DNA from: DATDPY01 sp964395765
GTDB lineage: Bacteria; Bacteroidota; Bacteroidia; Cytophagales; Cyclobacteriaceae
Assembly: GCA_964395765.1 (NCBI GenBank)
Contig: CAYNCU010000080.1
Span: forward strand, 1 to 17,338
Length of the DNA stretch: 17,338 nt
Direction of reading: 5' to 3'
Each line of letters opens with the position of its first letter. Positions within the stretch are counted from its first letter, which is position 1. Both the position numbers and the translations under genes were made by a program. Shown here piece by piece: positions 7,762 through 15,744 of the stretch. Under the pieces are notes generated by a model, which saw only the letters and a list, made by a program, of their open reading frames with translations, was not told where the DNA came from and did not search any database.

Positions 7762-7785
7762 AAAATTTATTTAATTATAAATTTT
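7762..7785. repeat. AT-only inverted repeat between the AAA+ and AlbA_2 genes
   Basis: AAAATTTAT (7762-7770) and ATAAATTTT (7777-7785) are perfect 9-bp inverted copies around a 6-base AT loop. The site lies 7 bp after the AAA+ stop and 64 bp before the AlbA_2 start, inside an AT-rich spacer. It could be an operator or a weak transcript end, or chance in AT-rich DNA. Confidence 0.35.
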
Positions 7786-7792
7786 ATCATTA

Positions 7793-9316
7793 TTATCCCA
7801 GTTCCGACTCATCGTCCTCATGGGAAATGTTTTTGTCCGTGAACATACTGCTCAGCAGATCCTTAAATTGTAATCCGGAGGTAAGGTTATTTTTACTAAG
7901 CATGCTGTATTCCGATAAACCGTGAAGGGCAAATTCCATCAGGAAATAACGACTATCTTCATCGGCGCTTTTATGATTTTTTGTTACCAGTTCTTTCAGA
8001 CCGGGAATGGAATCCAGTTTTTTACGGTAATCCTTCTGTGGAATATCATTCAGGATATCGATTTCATTTCCTTCGCCGAACCAGTCAATGATTTTTTTGA
8101 AAGGGTTGTTGTCCCTGAGCTTTCTCACCTTGTCGGGATCGGGAAAATAATTGATAAACTGGGAACGGATGGCTTTTCCGATCAGGTCCTGAGCCACAAT
8201 GGCGGGGCCTTCCTGTTCCCCTTCATAAACCAGTTCCACTTTACCGGTAATAGAGGGGATAAGCCCAAAGAAATCCGATATTCTTATGGTGGCTTTATTT
8301 TCACTATTGATTAATGCGCGGCGTTCCGCACCGCTCAGCAGGTTCTCATAAGCGGAGATAGTCAGCCTTGCCGATACACCGCTTTTTGCATCCACGTATT
8401 CGCTTTTCCTGGCTTCAACGGCGATCTGTTCAATCAGGTCCTTGGCCAGTTCGTTCACCTTCACCTTTTCAATCTGCCAGGGTTTCGGCCTGGCTTCCTG
8501 GGCAGTGATCTTTTTACCCACTTCAATGGTTTTGGGATAGTGCGTAATGATCTGGCTGTCGATCCTGTCTTTCAATGGCGTGACAATAGAGCCGCGGTTA
8601 GTGTAATCTTCCGGGTTAGCAGTAAAGATAAACTGGATATCCAGCGGCAACCGGATCTTGAAGCCCCGGATCTGTATGTCCCCTTCCTGCAGAATATTGA
8701 ACAGGGCTACCTGGATACGAGCCTGCAGGTCCGGTAATTCATTGATTACGAAAATTCCGCGATGAGATCGCGGGATCAGGCCATAGTGGATTACCCGCTC
8801 ATCGGAATAGGGGAGTTTCAGAGAAGCGGCCTTGATCGGGTCTACATCGCCGATCAGGTCAGCCACGGAAACGTCAGGAGTGGCTAGTTTTTCAGTATAT
8901 CGTTCATCCCGATGGATCCATTCAATGGGCGTGTCGTCGCCGTGATTTTTAATTTGTTCTTTACCGAAACGGCTGATAGGATGCATGGGATCGTCATTCA
9001 ATTCACTGCCGGCGATCATCGGGATGTATTCATCGAGCAAGCCGGACATGATCCTCGCAATTTTGGTTTTAGCCTGTCCGCGCAAACCCAGGAAATTGAT
9101 GTTATGCATGGAAAGGATAGCCCGCTCAAGGTCAGGGATAACCGTTTCCTCATAACCCCATATGCCCTTAAAGGGATTGCACTTCGATTGCAAGGCTTTT
9201 ATAAGATTTTCACGAAGCTCCTGTTTTACAGACTGAGCCTGGTATCCCGATGCCTTTAACTCACTCAGCGTATGAATGTGTAATAGCTGGTGCGAAGGAA
9301 TGTCTTTATAATTCAT
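7793..9316 (-). CDS. MoxR/magnesium-chelatase-like AAA+ ATPase
   Basis: 507 residues. The AAA+ core covers about 45-350. Walker A is GLRGQAKT (77-84), in the GxxGxAKT form seen in MoxR-type proteins. The Walker B region is GIFVINELPDL, so the usual Asp-Glu pair is Asn192-Glu193. Sensor 1 is FTANPEDYTN (231-240), the arginine finger is probably Arg251 in LKDRID, and a sensor-2-like SARLT (315-319) follows. The C-terminal 150 residues are a helical region I do not recognise. It is encoded directly downstream of a VWA protein gene (2 bp gap), the usual AAA+/VWA pairing. Such pairs act as metal-chelatase subunits or as chaperone-like complexes that remodel a target. No large chelatase subunit is present nearby, so a chelatase role is unlikely. 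It is cytoplasmic, with no signal sequence. Confidence 0.88.
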   Translation of the reverse strand: MNYKDIPSHQLLHIHTLSELKASGYQAQSVKQELRENLIKALQSKCNPFKGIWGYEETVIPDLERAILSMHNINFLGLRGQAKTKIARIMSGLLDEYIPMIAGSELNDDPMHPISRFGKEQIKNHGDDTPIEWIHRDERYTEKLATPDVSVADLIGDVDPIKAASLKLPYSDERVIHYGLIPRSHRGIFVINELPDLQARIQVALFNILQEGDIQIRGFKIRLPLDIQFIFTANPEDYTNRGSIVTPLKDRIDSQIITHYPKTIEVGKKITAQEARPKPWQIEKVKVNELAKDLIEQIAVEARKSEYVDAKSGVSARLTISAYENLLSGAERRALINSENKATIRISDFFGLIPSITGKVELVYEGEQEGPAIVAQDLIGKAIRSQFINYFPDPDKVRKLRDNNPFKKIIDWFGEGNEIDILNDIPQKDYRKKLDSIPGLKELVTKNHKSADEDSRYFLMEFALHGLSEYSMLSKNNLTSGLQFKDLLSSMFTDKNISHEDDESELG

Positions 9317-9318
9317 AT

Positions 9319-10419
9319 TTATTTGAAATACTTTATCCGGTTCCTGCTGAAGTCCTCAAAGACTAGATGGCCCAACCCTTTCAGACCGGAATAATAGGCC
9401 CTCCCGTTATTCGCCTTGGTAAACTCCTGCACGAATTGTTTCAGATACGGATCCGAAGCGATCATGAAGGTCGTTACCGGGATGCTCAGCTTCCTGCACT
9501 GGGTAGCGATGCTCAGGGTCTTCTTCACAATCTTGCGGTCGAGCCCAAAACTGTTTTTATAATACTTGATACCCACCTTTAGGCAGGTCGGTTTGCCGTC
9601 GGTGATCATAAAGATCTGCTTGTTCGGATTTTTTCTTCTTCGCAGCAGGTCCATGGCCAACTGCAGCCCGGCAACCGTATTGGTATGATAAGGACCAACC
9701 TGAAGGTAAGGAATATCCTTGAGTTGAATCTGCCAGGCATCGTCACCGAATACAATAATATCCAAAGTGTCCTTTTTATATTTCCGGGTAATCAATTCGG
9801 CCAGGGCAAGAGCCACTTTCTTGGCCGGGGTAATGCGGTCTTCGCCGTAAAGGATCATCGAATGACTGATATCGATCATCAGGACGGTGGAAGTTTGGGT
9901 TTTGTATTCGGTTTCCACAACCTCCAGGTCCCGCTCTGTCAGGATAAAGTCATTAAAGCCCTGGTTTACATGGGCATTGCGGATGGAATCCGTCATGGAG
10001 ATCTGTTCTATGGCATCGCCGAACTGGTAATCCCTGATATCGGTGCCCAGTTCATCGCCCAGCCCCCCGGCGGTCGTGGTGTGATTGCCGGGGCCCGTTT
10101 TTTTTAATTTTCCGAAAATTTCTTCCAGCGCGCTTTTGCGGATCGTCTGTTCACTCTTTGATGTGATGGTGAGCTTCCCTGTCTTTTTGTCTTCATCAAG
10201 ATACCCTTTCTTCTTCAGGTCCTCAATAAAATTTCCCATACCGTACTGGTCCGTGGTAACGCCATATTGCTTATCCAGTTCATTCATCCAGTTCAGGGCT
10301 TCCGATACATCGCCGGAAGTGATGAGTAATAACTGCATGAAAATATTGAATAGATAATCAAAGCCGTTTTGTGGTCCTTTCTTCGGAGGTATAAATTTGG
10401 AAAATCGATGTCCTATCAT
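9319..10419 (-). CDS. VWA domain protein, partner of the AAA+ ATPase (chelatase D-like)
   Basis: 366 residues, no signal peptide. The N-terminal half (about 1-165) is mostly helical and charged. The VWA domain (about 176-345) has an intact metal-ion-dependent adhesion site: DISHS at 183-187, the HTNTV threonine region at 245-249 and ITDG with Asp274. In AAA+/VWA pairs this domain usually bridges the ATPase ring to its target. The AAA+ gene begins 2 bp after this stop codon, so the two are co-transcribed and probably made in fixed ratio. I see no clear promoter in the 134 bp between it and the next gene upstream. ATG 10419 is the natural start. The target of the complex is not indicated. Confidence 0.88.
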   Translation of the reverse strand: MIGHRFSKFIPPKKGPQNGFDYLFNIFMQLLLITSGDVSEALNWMNELDKQYGVTTDQYGMGNFIEDLKKKGYLDEDKKTGKLTITSKSEQTIRKSALEEIFGKLKKTGPGNHTTTAGGLGDELGTDIRDYQFGDAIEQISMTDSIRNAHVNQGFNDFILTERDLEVVETEYKTQTSTVLMIDISHSMILYGEDRITPAKKVALALAELITRKYKKDTLDIIVFGDDAWQIQLKDIPYLQVGPYHTNTVAGLQLAMDLLRRRKNPNKQIFMITDGKPTCLKVGIKYYKNSFGLDRKIVKKTLSIATQCRKLSIPVTTFMIASDPYLKQFVQEFTKANNGRAYYSGLKGLGHLVFEDFSRNRIKYFK

Positions 10420-10553
10420 TGACCGGCTCCGTGAATTTTTTGAAAACTGATTTTTAACGGTATAAGATAAACGACCACTTGATTAAATTGTTTTTATTAT
10501 TAACGGAGATGCTACTGCCGTATTACACAACTGCAACCGCCTGATAAATATTT
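10420..10553. other. Intergenic spacer, no recognisable signal
   Basis: The 134 bp between the hydroxylase gene stop and the VWA gene start are AT-rich. I find no match to TAnnTTTG on the minus strand and no GC-rich hairpin with a T-run. Confidence 0.4.
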
Positions 10554-11180
10554 TTATTTTCTTTTTTTATCAGGCATCGTACCCAGAATCACATCCCAAA
10601 GCGGTGAGGACACCCCAAAGGCATGCTCATCATCCTTATAATGATGAATGCCGTGGTTGATCCATAACGCTTTCAGGAAATTTTTCGGAGGCTGATAAGC
10701 ATGAACTATATAATGAATGGACAGGTATAGGGTATACCCGGTGACGAAACCGGAAAAGAAACCGAATGCATAGGGGCCCAGGATCAGGCGATACAGGACT
10801 ATCAGGATTGCCGCAATAGTAAGCGAGATCAACGGAGGCAAGGCCAGCCGGTCTTTATCCCTTGGATATTCATGATGAATGCCATGCATGTTATATTGAA
10901 GCTTTTTCCTGAAATCCGTACCGGTATCCATATGCCAGATATAGCGATGGACAATATATTCAAAGAATGTCCAGAATATCAAACCGGTAAGGAACAACCC
11001 GGCAATGGTATATCCGTTTAGCTCTGTCCGGGTAAATCCCCAGTATAAAGAAGCGGCCGAAAATAGATTCAGTAAAATTATAGGAACAGAGATATGTGTT
11101 CTTGTGAGTTTTTCCAGGAACTTATTTTTAAACAATACCTTTGTTCCATCATTTTTTGGGACATTGATATATTCTGCCAT
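10554..11180 (-). CDS. Fatty acid hydroxylase / sterol desaturase family membrane di-iron enzyme
   Basis: 208 residues. Four hydrophobic segments (about 30-50, 57-77, 113-131 and 137-157) alternate with the histidine motifs of the membrane di-iron superfamily: HRYIWH (78-83), HGIHHE (99-104), HYIVH (156-160) and NHGIHHY (175-181), with a further His187. Order and spacing fit fatty-acid 2-hydroxylases, which add an OH group to the acyl chain of sphingolipids or other lipids, and sphingolipids are common in Bacteroidota. Substrate assignment is inference; a carotenoid or sterol-like substrate cannot be excluded. It lies between bshA and the VWA gene on the same strand, with spacers of 69 and 134 bp, so it may be separately transcribed. 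Confidence 0.85.
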   Translation of the reverse strand: MAEYINVPKNDGTKVLFKNKFLEKLTRTHISVPIILLNLFSAASLYWGFTRTELNGYTIAGLFLTGLIFWTFFEYIVHRYIWHMDTGTDFRKKLQYNMHGIHHEYPRDKDRLALPPLISLTIAAILIVLYRLILGPYAFGFFSGFVTGYTLYLSIHYIVHAYQPPKNFLKALWINHGIHHYKDDEHAFGVSSPLWDVILGTMPDKKRK

Positions 11181-11249
11181 AAATTTTTAAGTTTTTAGGG
11201 TTCAATTTCATCCCGTAATGCCAATTGAAAACTGAACCAAACCTTAAAA

Positions 11250-12392
11250 TTACATTTTTTCTTTTACTTTAAATGCATCCAGTACTTTGTAATAGTAATC
11301 TTCATATAATGGCAATATTTTATTTATATCGAATTCTTTTGCTCTTTCGAGGGCTCCTTTTTTGAATTTTTCAAGGTTTTTATCATCCAGGATGCGCATC
11401 GCTTTTTGGGCCATATCCTCGATATCCCCGATTTTACACATGAAGCCGGTTACCCCGTTTACCATCAATTCCGGTAATCCGCCTATGTCAGATGAAATGA
11501 CAGGTACCTCACAGGCCATAGCTTCCAGGGCAGCCAGTCCGAAACTTTCCTTTTCGGAAGGAATCAGGAAAAGGTCGGCTACGGAAAGCACTTCTTCTAC
11601 CTGCTCCAGCTTACCCAGGAAACGGATGTCATCGCAGGTGCCGAGTTCACGACACAGGTTTTCGGCATTGATACGTTCAGGGCCGTCGCCGATCAGTAAT
11701 AGCTTGGCAGGCGTTTGCTTGCGTATTTTGTCAAAAATACGGATGGCATCTTCCACGCGTTTTACCTTCCTGAAATTGGAAGTGTGAACGATCAGCTTTT
11801 CATTATTCGGACAGATAGCTCTTTTAAAATGATCCTTGGATTGCTTTTTGAATCTTGACATATCCACAAAATTCGGGATCACCAGAATTTCCTTTTTGAC
11901 ATTGAAATGATCGAGTGTATCTTTTTTCAGGCTTTCCGATACCGCTGTGATCCCATCTGATTCGTTTATACTGAAAGTAACTACCGGGGTAAGGGAAGGA
12001 TCTTTCCCTACCAGCGTAATATCCGTTCCGTGCAGCGTGGTGATCACGGGGACGAAAAGACCATAAGTCTTAAGGATCTGTTTTGCCATGTAGGCGGCAG
12101 AGGCATGCGGAATGGCATAATGCACGTGAAGCAGGTCAAGTTTTTCATATTTGACCACGTCTACCATTTTACCCGCGAGGGCGATTTCATACGGTTGATA
12201 TTCAAAAAGGGGATAGGAATTGATCGTTACTTCATGATAGAAGAGATTCTCATTAAAAAAATCAAGCCGGGAAGGTTGAGTGTAGGTGATAAAGTGTACG
12301 TTGTATCCTTTCTGGGCAAGACCTTTGCCAAGTTCAGTAGCAACAACCCCGCTGCCACCGTAAGTCGGATAACAAACAATGCCGATATTCAT
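11250..12392 (-). CDS. bshA: N-acetyl-alpha-D-glucosaminyl L-malate synthase, bacillithiol biosynthesis
   Basis: 380 residues, GT4 family glycosyltransferase with GT-B fold. It transfers GlcNAc from UDP-GlcNAc to L-malate, the first step of bacillithiol synthesis in the cytoplasm. The N-terminal domain begins MNIGIVCYPTYGGSGVVATE, the characteristic BshA opening, followed by YAIPHA (92-97) and HGTD (121-124). The C-terminal domain has HTSNFRKVKR (203-212), LLIGDGPE (232-239) and the ExxxxxxxE donor-sugar motif from Glu282 to Glu290 (ESFGLAALE). The start is ATG 12392, 10 bp after the stop of the GH3/serine hydrolase gene, so the two are probably co-transcribed. The other bacillithiol genes (bshB, bshC) are not in the window. 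Length and motifs are normal and nothing looks degenerate. Confidence 0.95.
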   Translation of the reverse strand: MNIGIVCYPTYGGSGVVATELGKGLAQKGYNVHFITYTQPSRLDFFNENLFYHEVTINSYPLFEYQPYEIALAGKMVDVVKYEKLDLLHVHYAIPHASAAYMAKQILKTYGLFVPVITTLHGTDITLVGKDPSLTPVVTFSINESDGITAVSESLKKDTLDHFNVKKEILVIPNFVDMSRFKKQSKDHFKRAICPNNEKLIVHTSNFRKVKRVEDAIRIFDKIRKQTPAKLLLIGDGPERINAENLCRELGTCDDIRFLGKLEQVEEVLSVADLFLIPSEKESFGLAALEAMACEVPVISSDIGGLPELMVNGVTGFMCKIGDIEDMAQKAMRILDDKNLEKFKKGALERAKEFDINKILPLYEDYYYKVLDAFKVKEKM

Positions 12393-12402
12393 TTTTATTC
12401 AG

Positions 12403-15336
12403 TTAGTGTTTTAATAATGCGCTGTATATGACTGTTTGGATTCTTTTACGGACATCCAGCTCGTTAAGTTTTTCATTGTCCATATCCGGGTAGGTCCGGT
12501 TGGAAAGGAACACATAAACCAATTCCTTGTCGGGATCGGCCCACACCATGGTTCCGGTGAAGCCGGTATGACCGAAGGAGGCGGAAGAAGCATAACCCGA
12601 TGCCGGGCTCCGGTTTTTGTCGGATGAATTGGGCCTGTCCCAGCCGAGTCCCCGGCGGTTCATCCGGTACTGTTGCTGGGTAAATTCTTCAATGGTTTCA
12701 GGTTTAAAATACTGGAAGCCACCGTAATATCCTTTCTGAAGTTCCATCTGCATGATGACCGCCAGGTCATGGGCATCGGAAAAGAGGCCGGCATGCCCGC
12801 AGACCCCATCGAATAAGGCGGCCTGTTCATCCTGAACATACCCCTGCAGGCGGCTGTTCCTGAAATCATTATCCACCGTTGAAGGAACAATACTGTCGGT
12901 GGGAAATTTTCCGGCCGGCAAATAGGTAATCGTGTACAGGCCAAGCGGATCGTAAATATTCTGTTGAAGGAATTCATTCAACGGCTGGTTGATGATTCGT
13001 TCCACCATTTTATATAATATGTAAAATCCGATATCGCTGTAGCGGTAATTATAAGGCTTCGGCGAGATTTTCTCGCGCAGGGGACATTGGATGATCCATG
13101 ACCAGACCGAATCACTCAGGTATCGGGCCGCATTCATACCCGGTGCGATCGGGTAGGGATAATCATCGCTTAAGGTGGAAGAATAATAATATCGTTTATC
13201 TGCTGGTGAATCGATAGTTTTTTTATAAAAAGGAATATATCGCCGTAAACCCGACTGGTGGGTTAGCAAGTCACGGATAATTAGATCTTCCTTGTTGGTA
13301 TTCCTGAGTTCGGGGAGGTAGACGGAAGCTTTTTTGTCGAGGTCAATAATTTTTCTTTCAGCCAGAATTTTAACTGCCTGAAGGGTGCCCATCACTTTCG
13401 TTAATGAGGCAAGGTCATAGATAGAATTTTCCCGCACAGGCAAGAGGCTGTCGTAGGTAAAATAACCATAGGATCTGTCAAATACCACCTTGCCTTCCCT
13501 GGCAACGAGAACGCGGCATCCCGGCATAGCCTTCGATCGAATGGCATCCGTTACAATCGTATCGATATAATTTAGGTAATGGATATTAAATCCGACGTTT
13601 TCAGGATAAGAATAGCCAAGCCGGCCTATCGCTTCGGTCATGATACCACTTCCTGTTTTCCAGTCGCCGGAAATGCTAACGGGTAGCTTGCCTTCAAAGG
13701 AAATGGCGCCGAAGATGGCCTGGGGAACGATACGCTCGGTGTAAGCATTATCCTCGTAAGCGCATATGATGTGTGAGAACGATGAAAAAGCCGATGCGTC
13801 GGCTGGATTACCGAACAAGACGAGGATTACTTTTGCATGGCTCGTAAGGCTGCGGAGAAAGAGAATATCGTTTTTACTGATCGCGGGATTTTTTGGATGA
13901 GAGGGGTTAGCAGGATGAATGCCGACGATGATTACGTTATAAGCCGAAAGTTTATCCGAAAGCCGCGTGTAATCTTCCGCTTCATGTTCTTTTCCATCAA
14001 GAACAAAATGATCGAAAGGTGCATAATTGTCAAGCATGGTCTGAAAACCGTCGTTAACGGGATTACCGATGGAAAGACTGGCAAATTTTAAAGTATCAAG
14101 AATAGTAACAGGCAGAAAGTTATCCTTATCCTGTAATTCTGTAACGGCTTTCTCGTAAACCATCTCGTTAACTGACCGGGTCAGTTCTTCGTGTTCAAAG
14201 ATTGATGCTTTGTGAATGTCTATGGCTTTGTAACTAATAAGATTGAGCCGTTGTTTGGCCAAAAGGATTTTTTTTACATGTTCGTTTAAATCCGACTTTT
14301 TGATTTTTCTCGTCTGGATCGCTTTTTTAATCTCAACAATTGCCGCGGCGAGATTGTCAGGCAGGAAAATTATATCGGCTCCGGCCATAAATGCCCTTAC
14401 TTCAATTTCACCCGGAGGAAAAAGGCCTGAAACGGAACTGCTGTTCAGGGCATCGGTAAATAACAGACCGTTAAATCCCATCTTTGTTCTTAATAGATCG
14501 TTGACGTTTGCGGAAATACTTGCCGGTACCGGGTTCTTATCAAGGGAAAGAATATTAGTATTGGGAGTCATGATCCCCATGATTTTATTTTCAATCAGTT
14601 TCCTGAATGGAAACAAGTCAATGGAATCAAGATATTGTGCCGTATGAGTAACCACCGGGAAATGCATGCCGGGCATAATTTTTTCTTCCTGCGCGGGAAA
14701 ATATTTTGACACCGTAAGAATACCTTTATCCTGTAATCCTTCCATAAAAGCACCAGCCTTCGCGGCGACAAGATCCCTGTCGTCGCCAAATAAATGATAA
14801 TCGGAAAGTTGATGCTGTCCGGTATTATCTACATTCACAACCGGCCCGAAAGCGACATTTACTCCCAGCAGTTTTAATTCTTCCGCGACCCGTGCACTTA
14901 AATTATATAAAACCCGATCGTCCTGTACGGCTCCCATGGTGAGCGCGGAAGGAAAGATATACGTACTGTCATAATACCGGGTAATTCCTTGTTCTACATC
15001 CATCGCAATAAACAATGGAAGGCGGGAATTTTTCTGGATTTTATTGGTCAACTCCGCCTGGCCTTCTGGATCTCCCTGGAAAAAACATACACCGCCGATG
15101 TGAAATTTACGGAGGGTAGCGATCAGGTTATTTTCATACTGGCTATTCCGGTTGCTGAAAGCGGCTACCATAAAAAGCTGGCCGATTTTTTCATCCAGCG
15201 ACAGTGTATTTAAAAGGCTGTCAGCCCACCCAGTTGAATTAAAGTTACCGTACGGACCGGGTTCGCTCGCGCCCGAGGAATACTGAAAAAGAAACATCAA
15301 AAACAGACCCGTTAGATATACCCTGCGCACAAGCAC
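12403..15336 (-). CDS. GH3 (NagZ-like) and serine beta-lactamase-family fusion protein, exported
   Basis: 977 residues from a GTG start (no in-frame ATG upstream before a stop). A signal peptide covers about 1-23. The GH3 N-terminal TIM-barrel domain (about 45-365) resembles beta-N-acetylglucosaminidases: MDVEQG (112-117) and the nucleophile region GFNGLLFTDAL with Asp295. The normal KHFPGHG loop reads KYFPAQE (211-217), and the DSH general-acid dyad appears as GMH (223-225), so the Asp is missing. A GH3 C-terminal-like Rossmann region follows (about 385-580). The last part (about 585-977) is a class C-type serine hydrolase with SLTK (Ser644, Lys647), YSD at 766-768 and HTG at 923-925. It is probably periplasmic or surface-bound and acts on peptidoglycan-like material; the hydrolase part could be a peptidase or esterase. 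bshA follows it directly. Confidence 0.9.
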   Translation of the reverse strand: MLVRRVYLTGLFLMFLFQYSSGASEPGPYGNFNSTGWADSLLNTLSLDEKIGQLFMVAAFSNRNSQYENNLIATLRKFHIGGVCFFQGDPEGQAELTNKIQKNSRLPLFIAMDVEQGITRYYDSTYIFPSALTMGAVQDDRVLYNLSARVAEELKLLGVNVAFGPVVNVDNTGQHQLSDYHLFGDDRDLVAAKAGAFMEGLQDKGILTVSKYFPAQEEKIMPGMHFPVVTHTAQYLDSIDLFPFRKLIENKIMGIMTPNTNILSLDKNPVPASISANVNDLLRTKMGFNGLLFTDALNSSSVSGLFPPGEIEVRAFMAGADIIFLPDNLAAAIVEIKKAIQTRKIKKSDLNEHVKKILLAKQRLNLISYKAIDIHKASIFEHEELTRSVNEMVYEKAVTELQDKDNFLPVTILDTLKFASLSIGNPVNDGFQTMLDNYAPFDHFVLDGKEHEAEDYTRLSDKLSAYNVIIVGIHPANPSHPKNPAISKNDILFLRSLTSHAKVILVLFGNPADASAFSSFSHIICAYEDNAYTERIVPQAIFGAISFEGKLPVSISGDWKTGSGIMTEAIGRLGYSYPENVGFNIHYLNYIDTIVTDAIRSKAMPGCRVLVAREGKVVFDRSYGYFTYDSLLPVRENSIYDLASLTKVMGTLQAVKILAERKIIDLDKKASVYLPELRNTNKEDLIIRDLLTHQSGLRRYIPFYKKTIDSPADKRYYYSSTLSDDYPYPIAPGMNAARYLSDSVWSWIIQCPLREKISPKPYNYRYSDIGFYILYKMVERIINQPLNEFLQQNIYDPLGLYTITYLPAGKFPTDSIVPSTVDNDFRNSRLQGYVQDEQAALFDGVCGHAGLFSDAHDLAVIMQMELQKGYYGGFQYFKPETIEEFTQQQYRMNRRGLGWDRPNSSDKNRSPASGYASSASFGHTGFTGTMVWADPDKELVYVFLSNRTYPDMDNEKLNELDVRKRIQTVIYSALLKH

Positions 15337-15368
15337 TAAATTAATTCGTCGTCTAAAGGATAATATAT

Positions 15369-15376
15369 TATTTTTG
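15369..15376 (+). promoter_or_regulatory. Bacteroidota -7 promoter element before the mutL operon
   Basis: TATTTTTG matches TAnnTTTG exactly and lies 20 bp before ATG 15397. I see no good TTG at -33. The 60-bp region also separates this operon from the divergent GH3/serine hydrolase gene, so a second promoter must face the other way; I could not identify it. Confidence 0.4.
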
Positions 15377-15396
15377 TATATACTAAGATATCACTT

Positions 15397-15735
15397 ATGA
15401 AACTTCCCTCATTGTTGCGATTACCGAAAAACAAACGCTTTAACTATGTACCACGATATTACGACCCTGTAAAAGACGAAATTGAGGAGAAGGAAAGCAA
15501 GTTTCGCAGGGAATTGTCAGAAGAAGGAAGAAGAATAACAAAACGGCCTTCCATCTCCGAAGTCTACCGGCGGCGTTCCAGGGTGGAACGGAAAGGTGAT
15601 TTACGCCAGATTATCTTCATTCTTACTTTTACCGTTATAATCTTCGGTTATCTTTACATTGGCAACTATGTCTTTTACTTTCTGCTCATCCTGATCCCCG
15701 CATATATTTGGGCGAGGTTCAGGAAACCGTCATAA
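15397..15735 (+). CDS. Small conserved Bacteroidota membrane protein encoded before mutL
   Basis: 112 residues. The N-terminal part is strongly charged and contains KRFNYVPRYYDP (13-24), then a Glu/Arg/Lys-rich stretch (about 25-68). A hydrophobic region with about two transmembrane segments (about 71-107) is followed by a short basic tail. From memory, similar small proteins with a FNYxPRYY motif occur next to mutL or ribH in Bacteroidota and are sometimes labelled riboflavin synthase subunit beta, which the sequence does not support. No catalytic motif is visible. The mutL start follows 9 bp after its stop, so the genes are co-transcribed. It may be a small envelope protein; function is unknown. 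Confidence 0.8.
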   Translation: MKLPSLLRLPKNKRFNYVPRYYDPVKDEIEEKESKFRRELSEEGRRITKRPSISEVYRRRSRVERKGDLRQIIFILTFTVIIFGYLYIGNYVFYFLLILIPAYIWARFRKPS

Positions 15736-15744
15736 ACACTGGGA

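Noticed and set aside
7793..10419. Magnesium or cobalt chelatase subunits (BchI/BchD or CobS/CobT)
   Set aside because: Domain types match loosely, but there is no large chelatase subunit and no tetrapyrrole gene nearby, and the Walker B differs. A generic MoxR-like AAA+/VWA pair is safer.
15397..15735. Riboflavin synthase subunit beta
   Set aside because: That label probably spread from neighbouring genes. The protein is a small charged membrane protein with no lumazine or riboflavin synthase motif.
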